From: Endomychus coccineus | Lineage: Eukaryota > Arthropoda > Insecta > Coleoptera > Endomychidae | Length of the DNA: 64,000 nt | Assembly (NCBI GenBank): GCA_958510875.1 | Contig: OY294068.1 | Location: 198,238,315-198,302,314 of the forward strand | Reading direction: 5' to 3' | Shown here: positions 25,161 to 35,689 of the stretch, in pieces | Numbering within the stretch: position 1 is the first letter of the stretch | Layout of the letters: every line of letters starts with the position of its first letter | Notes under the pieces: generated by a model | Database searches by the model: none | What the model saw: only the letters and a program-made list of their open reading frames with translations | Told to the model about the DNA's origin: nothing | Position numbers and translations under genes: made by a program

Positions 25161-26494
25161 TTGAACGCAGTTTCAGTGTAGCACTTTCAAGGAAGCTTGG
25201 TAATAGGTTTCAGAAACAAAATACGCCTAATACCTGCTAGAACACAATCACAATATATCCTATAGCCTGGATATATTGCAAGTACAAAAAAAATATAGAT
25301 ACGGATTGAATATATCATAATCAGCATAAATTTCGAAACTTGGCAAATAAAATTGTGTTTCAACGATCACTGATATTATCAGAAGTTCAGACACATAAGA
25401 GAAGCTAAGCATGTGAAACTGCAATTATAAATACCAGGCCTATACATATAATTCCTTTTTCATTTTCACCTTTTTATTTGCATTGTATACTCATGTTGCA
25501 TTTTTATATTTCATCGAAAGCGGATTATTGTATATTGAAATGTGCTCCATTCATATTAGCGTCGTTTGAGAATGACACGATAATGTTCTTGACTAGAGGG
25601 AGAATCTCTTCTTCTATGTATTTCATTCAATTATATCTTATGGCATTTATTTCTATTCAAAAGTCGATAAATTTCATCATCAAATCTTCTCATAGAGTAC
25701 CTATCGTATTATCCAACGAATCTCTTACACCAATTTTTATGTCTTTTTCGTTTAGGGAGAAGGTATTCAAGAAATATCAGTCCAGTTAGCGTTTGAAGGT
25801 GTTCCGTATTATTATTCCAATTTAAATGTATTTTATAATATTCATTATTTTCACGTTTTTTTTTTAATACGTTTTATCAATATGTTCATATAATTTTTGG
25901 TATACCTCATATATATTTATTTTACATTATATCTTGAATACCAAATTTCTTCAGATGTATTTTCGAAGGAAGCAAAGAGTGAACAAACAACCTTTGAAGA
26001 AATGTGTTCGTATATGAATATATCATTCTCATTAAAATGTATTTAATAACATTCATTGTCATCAAAGTTTATTTTTTAAATAAAATTCATGGATACGTTG
26101 ATCTCTTTTCACTCTACGCTTCTACGTACCGCATTCGTAGAAGCCATTTGAAATTTCGACCTCAACATACTTCACGATGATTTTGATAGTATCAAAATGT
26201 ATTTTTTACGATTTAGACTTTTTTATATCCATTCAAATGAACTAATATTCATTTCCATTTAAAATTTATTCTCAGTTTCAATCAATTTACATGTTCATCT
26301 ATTTTTAATGGATGGATTTTCGGAGAAAAAGAAAGGAACAACGGTTCTCATTATAGTTTTAGTAGTATTATAATTCATTGATTTCTAGTTTAGCCTTTTA
26401 TTCCGATCTAAATATATTTATAAACATTAACAAGTATATTATCCAAATACAAGTCAAGAAAATTCTCAGTAACATACCCTACAAGGTAGTTCAT

Positions 26495-26595
26495 ATATCA
26501 TTGTATCAATTGAATTTTGATCTTGACACAAAGTTTTTCAATTGTTCAAATGGATATGAGCAGTATCGACGGTTCAACGATGGTTTTGATTAATT
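26495..26595 (+). repeat. Diverged dispersed repeat E, copy 1
   Basis: TTTGATCTTGACACAAAG...GGATATGAGCAGTATCGACG has a counterpart at 28110-28205 (TTTGATCTTAACACAAGG...GTATATGAGAAGTGTTGATG). Similarity is about 70% over 80-100 bp. No coding signal. Confidence 0.5.
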
Positions 26596-26741
26596 TTGAA
26601 AGTTGATACAAAATTTTCATTCTTTCAGATGCGTTTTCAGAGAAAGAATGCAAGAAAAACAACTGTCCTCATGACTATCAGAAAAATTCATACATTATAA
26701 ATAGGAGACAATCATCCCTATTCACGCTAAATACTGTTAAA

Positions 26742-26790
26742 GTACTGAGGACGTTTAGGCTACCAAATAGTCATCATCAGAGTAAACTCT
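26742..26790 (-). ncRNA. Hammerhead-ribozyme-like motif, family B copy 2
   Basis: Minus strand: TTTACT-CTGATGAT-GACTATTTGGTAGCC-TAAAC-GTC-CTC-AGTACTT. The first core box and the GUC triplet are intact, but GAAA has become TAAA and one side of stem II is mismatched. Stem I can form from TACT/AGTA. It is followed on the minus strand by CAGTATTTA, as in copies B1 and B3. Confidence 0.45.
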
Positions 26791-27577
26791 GAGTTACTCT
26801 CTTGGCAGCTAAGAGGTCTTCGGTAGAGTATTGTTCATACTTACCGACAGACCATAATTATCCATCTGGCCATAAAAGGCACTAACTTTATCATCCGGCA
26901 GAGCCGGAGTACAAATTTTATTTACCTGCAACCCTTTTATACCATTTGAAGTAGGTTGTCTGTTGCTGTCAGCTAAAAACATAACAGATTGTTTTCAAGA
27001 TTACCACTAAGACACTGACGATTGGTTTGAACATCGCCTTCTTCAAAATATACTCAAAAATAGCGTAACTGTAATGAATAATGCTATCATAGTCGTAAAC
27101 TAAAAATGTTGCCTAGTTCTAACAGCACCAAAACAGACATTCAAAATTTTTTGATAGATAATATATATTTGGGAGAAAACGTACAGAAAACCAAAAAGTA
27201 TTACAGATTTTTTAAATGAATAAGGAATTAACTTGCAACAGAAAATGGACATACAGCGTTGCGTTTTCCCACTACTATTGAATATTTGATTCCATCGAAC
27301 CAATATGACACGAAGTCAAATCAAATATTAGAAGGACTAATATGTTCCCCATATTAAATATGTATGTAGTGGAATTAATGAAAAACATAGTAAGTACATT
27401 TTCTGTAGACAGTTGGACAAACTGAATAAAACGTGTAATTAAGGTGGAAACTCCTACACGTCTATGATTACTAACCCTTAATAATAATTCTAGGTTTGCA
27501 TGAAGATGATAGTGATATTGACACAGGGCTAAATTTAATTGTAAAATCGAATATAGTTTCAGTTCAAGCCTCGAGCC

Positions 27578-27626
27578 TGCCCTGAAGATGCCATCCGTAA
27601 TGGTTGGCGAAACGTCGGCATCAAGT
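27578..27626 (+). ncRNA. Hammerhead-ribozyme-like motif, family A copy 3 (best preserved)
   Basis: TGCC (27578) + CTGAAGA (27582) + T + GCCA...TTGGC + GAAAC + GTC + GGCA. All elements of a type I hammerhead with a minimal stem III are in the right order, and TGCC/GGCA and GCCA/TGGC are complementary. One extra U stands between the first core box and stem II, as in all A and B copies. PLEs are known to carry such ribozymes in their terminal repeats. Activity is inferred, not shown. Confidence 0.55.
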
Positions 27627-27969
27627 CGTGCCATTGTGATGCGGAATCCTTCCGAAAGCCAAGAGTTTTCAAATAGAATTATGTTAAGTTTTTCGTGTAC
27701 CCACAATAATTTTAATTGAACTTATTATATCTTTGTAATAAAATGAAATGTTATTTTCATATAATCATTATTTTCGTTCAGTGTAAAATACCTTTTTATT
27801 TCAAAATAAAGATGAATCAAAATGTAGGTATACTTTAGAGCCGACCCTGCATCCGTTTCTTGTGGTTTGAAGATGCTGGGATCAACACAATGGGTTTAAT
27901 CAGCTAGTTGGTTTATTGCAGGAAAGGTTAACAGTATAATATGAACTATGCATTACTTCGACAATATTT

Positions 27970-28040
27970 CTAGTGGATAAGGGTGATTATTTATTATCTA
28001 TAGTGGTACAGTGTATCCATAGTTTATTAGAATTCCTTCA
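27970..28040 (+). repeat. Dispersed repeat D, copy 2
   Basis: GTGGATAAGGGTGATTATTT then ATCTATAGTGGTACAGTGTA matches copies at 14283 and 46815. Not preceded by a recognisable hammerhead motif here. Confidence 0.65.
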
Positions 28041-28411
28041 AGTATAAAGTGTTCACGAGTATGTATTCAAATGCATTTATTTCTATTTATATATCCTTAT
28101 TCAAATTTAGATATTTCAACAAATACAATGAACTTTGATCTTAACACAAGGTTCTTCGTTTCACCAAATGTATATGAGAAGTGTTGATGGTCCATGAGTT
28201 CATGTAAGTAAATGTAATTTATCATATTCGATACTAATAAAACAGCTGTTTAACAATTGAAATGTCAACATTCCCGAGATACGATCATTATTGCGAGCAA
28301 ATATCTCAAGACCGTTCGACAGTTGAGACAGAATGAGAAAGGACATGAAAGAGATAAAGTTGAATAAGCACAGTTTAAACACAAGTCAGTGAGTTGAATA
28401 GGGAAACTCAC

Positions 28412-28497
28412 CGATCGTCGTACACGAAACCGGCGTCCAAGGTGTTGTAGTAGAGAAGAAAGGCGACCAAGCAGCAAACCGTGCTGACATAATCCAT
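28412..28497 (-). CDS. TMTC1: TMTC1-like O-mannosyltransferase, first coding exon
   Basis: Encodes MDYVSTVCCLVAFLLYYNTL, then DAGFVYDDR: one membrane helix followed by the luminal YDD motif. The acidic pair in the first luminal loop is the catalytic feature of GT-C mannosyltransferases and of TMTC1-4. I chose the ATG at 28497 because it places the helix at the very N-terminus, as in TMTC2, and has a good context (CAGC-ATGG, A at -3 and G at +4). In-frame ATGs lie further upstream (28580, 28650), so a longer N-terminus is possible. The exon ends CGATCG|GTGAGT and splices in phase 2 to 13281. The two exons, 15 kb apart, together read as a continuous TMTC N-terminus. Confidence 0.9.
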
Positions 28498-28499
28498 GC

Positions 28500-29330
28500 T
28501 GAGGTGGTCAGTGAGGGTGTTTCTGCATCGGTAGAAGAAGATTCCACACAGCGAGTAACCGCGTGACTTGTTGCTCGCACTCATACAGACAGTTCCTCTT
28601 TCAACTACTATCTTACACCCTCTCCTGCTGATCCTGTTCCTGCCTTCCACTGGCCGGTCGCTAATCTCGGCGAAGCGTTGAAATATGTCCGATCATTTAC
28701 ACCTAACGTGCCAGGACTGCATATTACTCGTTACCGCAAAAAACGTCTAAAAGGGTTGGCCGTTGGCTCGCTCGCCCTACCTCCGACCTTTCAACTTTTT
28801 ATTCGCAAATCCTTTCGCAGTCTTCTCCGATTCACTCCGCTCTGGGGATTTGCAGTTTTTCGAAGGCTCCAAAAAAAAACCCCGGTCGGTACGTTTATTC
28901 GTGCTCCAGTTTCGGCGGCGGCGGCGGCGGGCTTTTAAGTGTAAATATTCGTCGGATTTACGTTCCCGTATTCGCGTTTTGCATTGTCAACATTACATCT
29001 CCATTTTTTACATTATTCGACTTTGCAATTTCGCAATTATGCCTCACATTATAAAGTCGACTTTGAGTAGCTCAAGATTGGAGTCGGGAACTGGTCAATT
29101 AGTGTCAGTTGCGGAGATACCTGTGGCTTTTACCTGTCGAAGAGATCTAACCGACTGTGCGTTTGGTGGACGCTGAAACGCGGTTATATATTCGGTTCAA
29201 GCATTGCGCGAATACTGATGATCGACCGTGCTTTGTCGTGCGGCTTCCATACGCCCCGCACTAGCGCGCGCAGACGCTCGACGAGCCGCCCGTACAGGTG
29301 GTGGCCCCAAACTGATATTATGTACAGAGG
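28500..29330 (-). promoter_or_regulatory. CpG-rich segment upstream of TMTC1, probable 5' UTR and promoter
   Basis: In a window of otherwise AT-rich DNA, this stretch is GC- and CpG-rich: a (CGG)n run at 28913-28930, GCGCGCGCAGACGCTCGACG near 29263, and many CG dinucleotides. It starts right at the TMTC1 first coding exon and lies on its upstream side (minus strand). Open frames here on both strands show no domain and look like by-products of base composition. No TATA or initiator site can be called with certainty. Confidence 0.5.
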
Positions 29331-29769
29331 GGTGCACTTATATCCAGATGGCCCATCAAACATCATTTGTTGCAGAAATTCATTACACTCTGATTTTATT
29401 AAGCTATTTATTTCAGGGGTGAAACTAAAGGAACACGTTGGCTAATATCATTAAGAAAATTTATCACTTTAATTTTTAAATAAAAAAGTTTCCCGCAGCC
29501 ACGTCGCTCATATATCACAATTTACATTTCGCAGGTGGAACGGCTTTAACGTATGTCACGGTTTGAAAATGTTCTAATAGTAGTTATTAAATATCATCAT
29601 ATTATCTTCCAATTTTGCATTTTTGCCTTCTCCGTGCGTTGAAACATTGCAGTGTTCCCAAAAAAAAGTTACATACAGTGAAACTCCTCATTTCGACCAT
29701 TTGTCAAAAGCTGGCACCCCTCAAATTAAATAAAATTGATGACCAAACAATTATTTAGTTCGATTTTTC

Positions 29770-30190
29770 CCCCTGAGAACAGCAATTATGTCTCTGGAAC
29801 GTAAGAACACAAAAAATGCGGTACCAGTGGGCGAAAGTTGGCGGACAAGTTAAATATTGGAAGAACCACACGTGAATGATATTTAAAAGAATAAAATGGA
29901 ATATGAACTTTTTGTAGAAGGAGGCGCTAATGCATTTTAAAAACAGAAGAATTTGCTATCGACCAAATAGTTTATGATTGGTTTTTCAAAGTCAGAAGTA
30001 AAAACATTCCTATATCGGGAGATGATGGGACCTTGGAATTCAAGGCTTCAAATGGTTGGCTGAATGAGCTCTGTAAGAGATACGACATCAATATCAAAAC
30101 AGTATGTGGTGAGTGTGCTGACGTGGACGAAGTAAGTGTTGAAGATTGTAAAATTGGATCAAAAACGTTTGAGTTTGGCTCCCAAATATA
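29770..30190 (+). pseudogene. pogo/Tigger transposase, N-terminal DNA-binding part
   Basis: Fragments across three frames: LERKNTKNAV, then [54 protein letters not shown] and [17 protein letters not shown]. This is the CENP-B/Tc5-type helix-turn-helix of the pogo/Tigger family (WL..F..R..I, followed by GE.ADVDE). Several frameshifts. A LINE fragment follows directly at 30241, and a second piece of the same kind of transposase follows at 30640. Confidence 0.8.
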
Positions 30191-30240
30191 CGCTGAAGCT
30201 CTTGGATTAGGTCCAGAAGAGACTTTTTCGTTTGTATGAA

Positions 30241-30550
30241 TACATTGTAGAAAGGTGGGAGATCTCTCCCTTTTCTATATATTTCCCTCGTCGGTGTTCA
30301 TCAGAAATTCCGTTTGTTATCCCACCACGAGACATTCCAGATAGGCGGACTAGACGAGCTCAAACTAGTCTCCGCTTCGCTATCAAGCTCGAGACATGCC
30401 GAACTTCTTCCTGTCAGTCTTAATTTTTTTATCGAACAGCGAAGCTGTGGAACTCTTTACCTTATGGCTATAAAGTCAAGGAAAATGCGGATGCATCTCC
30501 ACTCCAAACATTTCATCTTTGGATTAAACAATGTTCTTCGAACAATATAG
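30241..30550 (+). pseudogene. LINE reverse transcriptase C-terminal fragment
   Basis: Reads RWEISPFSIYFPRRCSSEIP, PPRDIPDRRTRRAQTS, LETCRTSSCQS, then after a shift FFYRTAKLWNSLPYG. The final FF.RTAKLWNSLP motif ends many non-LTR RT proteins. It lies between two pogo fragments, so it probably inserted there or was brought in by rearrangement. Confidence 0.75.
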
Positions 30551-30639
30551 GTTTCCCTCTCGAAAAAGAAAATTATAATTAAAAAAATGTTCCACATGTT
30601 TTAAAGGAGCACATGTAAATGAATTGCCAATAGAATGTG

Positions 30640-31130
30640 TGTCCAATAAAAAAAAGCTTCGATGCCAACCAAGATGATGAATTTTCGGTTGCATAACTTT
30701 GACAAAGAGAATTAAGAACCAGGGTAGAAAAGTTATTCTTTCCCTAGATAATGCTACTTCCCACTCAAAAATAGATTTGGGAGATGTTCGAACTGTTCTT
30801 CTACCTCACAGGTAGCTAGAAATAAAACAAATCCTATATCGGGACCCTTGATGAAGGAAAAAGCTGTAGAAGTATCCGAAAATTTGAAAATTAACGGATT
30901 CAAGACTTCAGATGGATGGCTGAATGGCTTCTGCAAGAGACATGACATCAATTCCAAACCAATTTATTGTGAGCCCGCTGATGGGGACGAAGTAAGTGTT
31001 GAACATTGGAAAATTAAATTGCCATCAATCATCAAGGACTATGAAGATAGAGATATTTTTAATGCGGACGAAAACGGACTTGGTTTCGAGCTCGCGCAAC
31101 TAAGCAAACTGCGGCGCGCGCTCTCAATCG
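30640..31130 (+). pseudogene. pogo/Tigger transposase fragments in scrambled order
   Basis: First comes a piece of the catalytic domain: RLHNFDK, NQGRKVILSLDNATSHSKID (catalytic D in LDN, about 30750), VRTVLLP. Directly afterwards, at 30835-31110, comes an N-terminal piece that belongs upstream of it: ISGPLMKEKAVEVSENL, FKTSDGWLNGFCKRHDIN, EPADGDEVSVEHWKIKLPSI, RDIFNADENGLGF (with the first catalytic D, NADE). The order catalytic-then-DNA-binding means either two copies in tandem or a rearranged one. A GC-rich tail of unknown nature follows (31080-31220). Confidence 0.82.
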
Positions 31131-31531
31131 AATTATACGAAAGACAGCGTAGCGAAAGCATCAGCCGATCCTTTCGGCATAGTCACTCACTCCGTCTTAA
31201 CCTTCCGGCATGCGCGCCGTACTGACCAACCTAGTTCATCATGTATAACCATAACGTTATTATGTTCATTTTGTAAATATCCAGAAGGAGCCATCCTGTT
31301 GTACGCTATTGTAATGTAATCTAATAGCGACGAGCCTTAGAACGTATAATATGTGGCGTTTCATTGTCGTATATGTTCGTTCCATTTTTCTTCTTGTCTA
31401 ACAGACGTAATATTTTTCCCGGTCACTGATACATCTGGATTTCTTACCTATAGTAATCCTTCTACTTATTTCTGATTGAAATTATATATAAATTCTCGGG
31501 AAATAGGTCACACTAGCACACATGCTCACTA

Positions 31532-31582
31532 ATTTCGTCGTTACGTACGTTTCGGTCTCACGGCGATCATCAGACGAAACGA
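31532..31582 (-). ncRNA. Hammerhead-ribozyme-like motif, family C copy 1
   Basis: Minus strand: TCGT-CTGATGA-(TCGCCGTGAGACC)-GAAAC-GTAC-GTA-ACGA. Core boxes CUGAUGA and GAAA are perfect. Stem III is AC/GU capped by a GUAC tetraloop, GUA is an allowed cleavage triplet, and TCGT/ACGA forms stem I. The 5' side of stem II does not pair well with GAGACC, so activity is doubtful. Confidence 0.55.
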
Positions 31583-31729
31583 ACAAAACACGAATAATCG
31601 AAATTGTAACACATTATTGTTTGTGTTTTTGTACGTTTCGGCGACGTGGGCATTTTTAATTGAAATTAATGCGATAAGGACGCTTTGTGCTTTATACAAT
31701 TAGTTTTCAGGAATCTCATTTTAGACATA

Positions 31730-31770
31730 CGTTTTCTGATGATCCGTGAGACCGAAACGTACGTAAAGAT
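31730..31770 (+). ncRNA. Hammerhead-ribozyme-like motif, family C copy 2
   Basis: GCGTTTT-like stem I strand (ACGTTTT), CTGATGA at 31736, CCGTGAGACC, GAAAC, GTAC, GTA, then AAGATG. Stem I gives six pairs including two G-U. Stem III has the same two-pair form with GUAC loop as copy 1. Stem II is again reduced. Confidence 0.55.
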
Positions 31771-31814
31771 GAAAATAATAAACATATGAGTTAGGGTGAC
31801 CTATTTCCCCCTAT

Positions 31815-32250
31815 AAAGACCTCGGCGTAATTTTCGATCCCAAACAATCCTTCGTTTCTCAACTGGTGTCTGTGATAGAGCTGCTAACAGGCTACTTGGG
31901 TGTATTATTTGAAGCTGTTGTGATTTTTTCAGACATAGGCACGCTCAAATTGTTGTTCGTAACATTTGTGCGATCGCGGCTTGAGTATGCATCTGTGATT
32001 TGGTTATGCCGTTCATAGAGATGCCCTAGAATCTGTTCAGGACCACTTTTTGAAGTACCTGTGCTTCAGGATAGACTGTTTTTATCCTCTCAGGGGCATT
32101 CCTAATTCTTTCCTTCTTTCCTGCCAGCTAGATTCAATGTGTCATCCCTTTCTCACAGAAATAATTATTTGTTCAAGTTGCTCAATAACCTAATTTCCTT
32201 CCCCATGATGCTATGAGCTCTAACTCACTGTTATTGTTTCTTGATGACAG
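31815..32250 (+). pseudogene. LINE RT fragment, family G copy 1
   Basis: YKDLGVIFDPKQSFVSQL, a frameshift, ANRLLG, SDIGTLKLLFVTFVRSRLEY, ASVIW. This is the 'thumb' region of a Jockey/CR1-type RT. The same element recurs at 45390-46119 with about 90% nucleotide identity over 280 bp. 5' truncated next to the PLE-type inverted repeat. Confidence 0.82.
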
Positions 32251-33120
32251 TTTAACTATCGATATTGCAGTTACGACTCTTAATATCGAATTAGTGGTAA
32301 CTTACTATCGAATACTAAAGTTTTCTCTGCATCACCCTTCACATGAATTAACTTTTTGAAATCGAGAATAGTTTTTTTTTAAACTTATTCATTTCAAATT
32401 TTTGATAGTACAGTAGTTATCACAATTAAGTATGAAGATTTCTTTCTGACTGCCTGTAAAAGTATAAGACATTGGTTTTAATGTTTTAAATGCTGACTAA
32501 TCTGAAACGTTAACCATCACGTTCTCAGAGATAATCTTCATAGTGACACTGTGTTATTGTGAGATAATTCATGATATAATATGTAAATTAGTTTCTTTAA
32601 CATTTTGTGGACGAGTTAAAATCACATTTGGCGTAGTTGGAGTAAAGGAAGTGATGCAAACACCGGCCAATATATCATACTTCCATTGACACTTTGCTTC
32701 GATAATTCATATTCAGCCGGACAATAAAATATTATTATTCGGAAGCTGATGCATTTTTTTTCAACCACATCTTCCAAAGGAAAGTACCTAACCATTTGTT
32801 ATGTCACCCTCCATGAATATTGAACGCAAACATTGAAACAAACAGTGAGACATTATCAGTAAGTCACAGCATAGCTGGCAATGCGTCGATATATCAGAAG
32901 ATGTCAGTTGTATCAGTCGCAACCGGAACTATAATGCCCACCTATATTGCCTCTATCCATTGATTTGACACATATGTTGTTGCTGAACAGTTGACGTTCT
33001 AACAAATTTCGTTTGGAATTCAAATTTACTTGAATAACGTTAATTGTCTGGTTATCACAGACTAAACAAGTCACATTTCAAAATTTTATACAACTTACAA
33101 ATATTCATCAACAATGAAAA
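32251..33120. other. No supported gene
   Basis: AT-rich intergenic sequence. I find no coding, RNA or repeat signal that I can support. Confidence 0.5.
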
Positions 33121-33124
33121 ATCA

Positions 33125-33220
33125 TAGTTCATAAGCTAAACTGTGACGACTGATTTGCCATATAGCTCAAACAGAACGTAATTTCAGTGTACGCCTCCAA
33201 GACAACTTGGGAGGTTGAAT
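33125..33220 (+). pseudogene. Short PLE GIY-YIG scrap
   Basis: HKLNCDD (33130) followed after a one-base shift by QTERNFSVRLQDNLGG. The same QTERNFSVR occurs in the better preserved PLE fragment at 63629-63919, which supports the call. Confidence 0.6.
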
Positions 33221-33248
33221 ATTGTAAGGTGAAGATTCAAATTACTGT

Positions 33249-33966
33249 GAATATTTGTATATTTTTCATGTGCAACAAAAAGCAGAGTTATCAATCTCTG
33301 ATAGACTTACTCGGAATGTTCATGCAGATAAACTTATGACGAAATTGAGTGGAGGTATTTTTGTTTTGAGAACCTTATCTCAGTCGCTATCTCCTTGTGT
33401 TATAAAGACTGCGTATTTTTCTTTGATTGAAAGTCAGTTACGCTACGCTATTTTAGTTTGGGGTAATTATTCTAAAAAAAATTAGATTTTCAGATTACAA
33501 AGGAGAGCGATAAGAATTGTTGCGAGTATTGGTTATAGGGACTGCTATAGAAAAGCATTCAAGGAATTAGGTATATTAACATTCCCAAATCTCTATATAT
33601 ATGAATGTCTTAAGTATGCACATAATTGCAGAGATAAGTACTCATTGAGTGAGGATTTTCATGATTACAATACTCGTAATAAAAGAAATATCCGTACAGA
33701 TTTTTTGAGACCTAAAAAATCTCAAAATAGGCCAAAATTTTTAGCTTTTCAATATTTTAATAAATTGCCCGAACCCATTAGGGAATTACCATTGAAAGAA
33801 TTCAAGAAATCAGTTGAAAATATTCTTTTAAATAATATATTTTATTCCACAGAAGATTTTTTTGAAATACGTTTCCAAATTTAATATTGTGATCTTATTT
33901 ATAATTTATGATGACTAGTGTAAACATATTATGTACATAACATGAATAAAATGATCTATCTATCTA
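33249..33966 (+). pseudogene. LINE 3' end: RT C-terminus with (TATC)n tail
   Basis: Two open frames joined by a single stop near 33483: LSISDRLTRNVHADKLMTK, LSGGIFVLRTLSQSLS, YFSLIESQLRYAILVWGN, then LQRRAIRIVASIGYRD, LGILTFPNLYIYECLKY, DYNTRNKRNIRTDF, FQYFNKLPEPIRELPLKEFK. This is a typical RT thumb and C-terminal tail of Jockey/CR1-type LINEs. It ends in AATAAAATG and a (ATCT)n simple repeat at 33951-33966, the usual 3' end. Only one stop, so a fairly recent, 5'-truncated copy. Confidence 0.88.
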
Positions 33967-35050
33967 TTTGTCATACAAGAACACTTCAGAAGATGAAACT
34001 TCGTTAAATTGTAATAATTGTCAGTATCAACTACGCGCCATTACTATTTAACGATAGTACGTAAGCCGTAAGTTTCTTGTTGATGACATCATACTGACTT
34101 TTGTACTCAACTTATAGGCCTTGTACTATAGAGTCACCAGAACTGAAACATCCTGTATAACTATAGTTTTGATCGAATCATATTCATTCATTCTACAAGT
34201 AGTAGAAGTATTGACATGTTGGCATCGGCGATGCCGGTGAACATTCTCCATATATTTCGTGTTCAACAATAACGTGGAATTGAGAAAAACGTCACCGGCG
34301 CGTCTGTAAAAGAGGACCCATTGTCGCATTCGCACGTTCCACAAACAAAATAAAACAAATTTGCGATAGTAGAGAGAGAGAGAGCTTGGGTGTTAACGTT
34401 TTAGTTTTATTTGCATGAAGATGGAGTGCGCCTATCTGGGAACCATGTCCTCTGTCCGATGTACGTAGTCTGGTTTTTCCACTGACTGCGTCATCGGTGA
34501 ATGAGAGAATTTTAACTGTTACTTCTCTCTGTTTCTCTCGCTATGCAGCAGATGTTTTATTGTGTGGGATGCGACATGTGTGAAAGGGAACCTCGCTAAT
34601 TGCCCTAATCAAACTTGTTATTCCTCAATTGTAGCTAATTGGAGTATTGTGTGAGTGTCTGTGCGTTGTAAATTCTGAAGCTCCCTCTCGACATAACGTT
34701 AGTTGGTTACTTGCCTTAATGTGCACTAGCAATTGACAAACGTCAGGATCACACTGATGCATGAAATATCGCCAGGCGAATAATTCAATACGCATCCCGT
34801 CACAATTACATGCAACAATTAGAGCACTTTTAATTCCGTTGCAAAACTGAACCAGGATGTGTTAAATGTTGTGTCAGCGTTTAAACTCTCAATGCGTGAT
34901 CCCATTAAATCGTCACTGACAATATTGTTGATTCTCGACCAGCTTGTTTGAGCACGAGAGAACGAAGTGTAAACCTCACGAACTAGTTTTCGGAAAAACC
35001 AATTTCGAAAATCCAGGCAATGAATGATAATGTCTTTCTAGTCCAGATGG
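33967..35050. other. No supported gene
   Basis: Short (AG)n run at 34373-34386. Otherwise I see no gene or known repeat. Open frames are short and lack domains. Confidence 0.5.
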
Positions 35051-35059
35051 ATCGGTAAC

Positions 35060-35575
35060 ATAACAAACTTATAGTTCCAGACAGCTGTTCTGCTCTCGTC
35101 ATAGAGTTCATTAGTGGAACGAGCAAGTTTGTGACGTTGTTGAAGGATAATTGTTGAAGATAGTCATAACCAACCTTCAACGTGGTAAAAAGACCAAAAT
35201 GTCCCACGCCATCCATGAAAAGATGTCCCGCTGGGAAATCAAGCAATGTACTACAATAACAGATTTCTCGAACTTTACAAAATTTACGGAGAATGTGAGA
35301 CTACTTGGGTGCACCATATGGCGCCACCAAACCAAACCGATGTAAGAGAATTAGAAATAAATGAATACTCATTTATCTCATGTTGACTTTTGCATGATAA
35401 CAATGATAAGGTCAACTGCTTCGCTCTTCTCACATAACCCATCAGTGGACACAGAAAGTTTGCAACGTTACTGAACAATCTTCAGTGTTGTAAAAAGGTT
35501 GAAATATCTCATGCCAATAGATGAGATAGTTTGGTCTTTTCACCACGTTGAAGTTTGGTTATAACTACCTTCAAC
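35060..35575. repeat. Nested direct and inverted repeats (family F)
   Basis: 35082-35220 and 35408-35530 are imperfect direct copies (CTGTTCTGCTCT / CTGCTTCGCTCT, then GAACGAGCAAGTTTGTGACG / GACACAGAAAGTTTGCAACG). 35150-35205 (GTTGAAGATAGTCATAACCA) is inverted at 35515-35572. A third direct copy of the core is at 40317-40390, right after a PLE fragment, so this may be PLE terminal sequence. No gene. Confidence 0.65.
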
Positions 35576-35689
35576 TGGGATTGGAATACAATCTTTTCTT
35601 TTCGAAATGAACTAATCCAGTCAAACGTGTCTAAACCGGGCACTCGATAAGACAGAAACCTGCGAGAAGTGCAATTTTGTTACAATCCC

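Larger units (their letters stand above)
13282..28411 (-). other. 15.1-kb TMTC1 intron filled with transposon remnants
   Basis: Donor CG|GTGAGT at 28411 and acceptor CAG| at 13282 join coding exons 1 and 2. The split arginine codon (CG + G) gives ...VYDDR-RAILSNPD..., as expected for the family. Inside are PLE fragments, LINE fragments and six hammerhead-like motifs, listed separately. The stretches 13300-14090, 14363-16080, 20400-22050, 22270-23280, 23950-24690 and 25160-26630 show no gene I can support. 25440-26640 is especially AT-rich. Open frames at 23319-23528 (+), 23623-23889 (+) and 22858-23172 (-) have no recognised domain. Confidence 0.85.
31490..31805. repeat. Inverted pair of PLE-type terminal repeats
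   Basis: AAATAGGTCACAC (31502) near the left edge and GTGACCTATTTCC at the right edge are inverted copies. Inside them two hammerhead-like motifs (31532-31582 minus, 31730-31770 plus) point outwards. The spacer 31583-31729 includes a segment that recurs at 59066-59177. Inverted terminal repeats are typical of PLEs, here without their ORF. Confidence 0.7.

Noticed and set aside
27275..27706. 143-codon minus-strand frame
   Set aside because: It runs antisense through hammerhead-like motif A3 and its flanks, with no known domain.
28678..29445. Several open frames in the CpG-rich region
   Set aside because: High G+C reduces stop codons. Frames overlap on both strands and none shows a domain.
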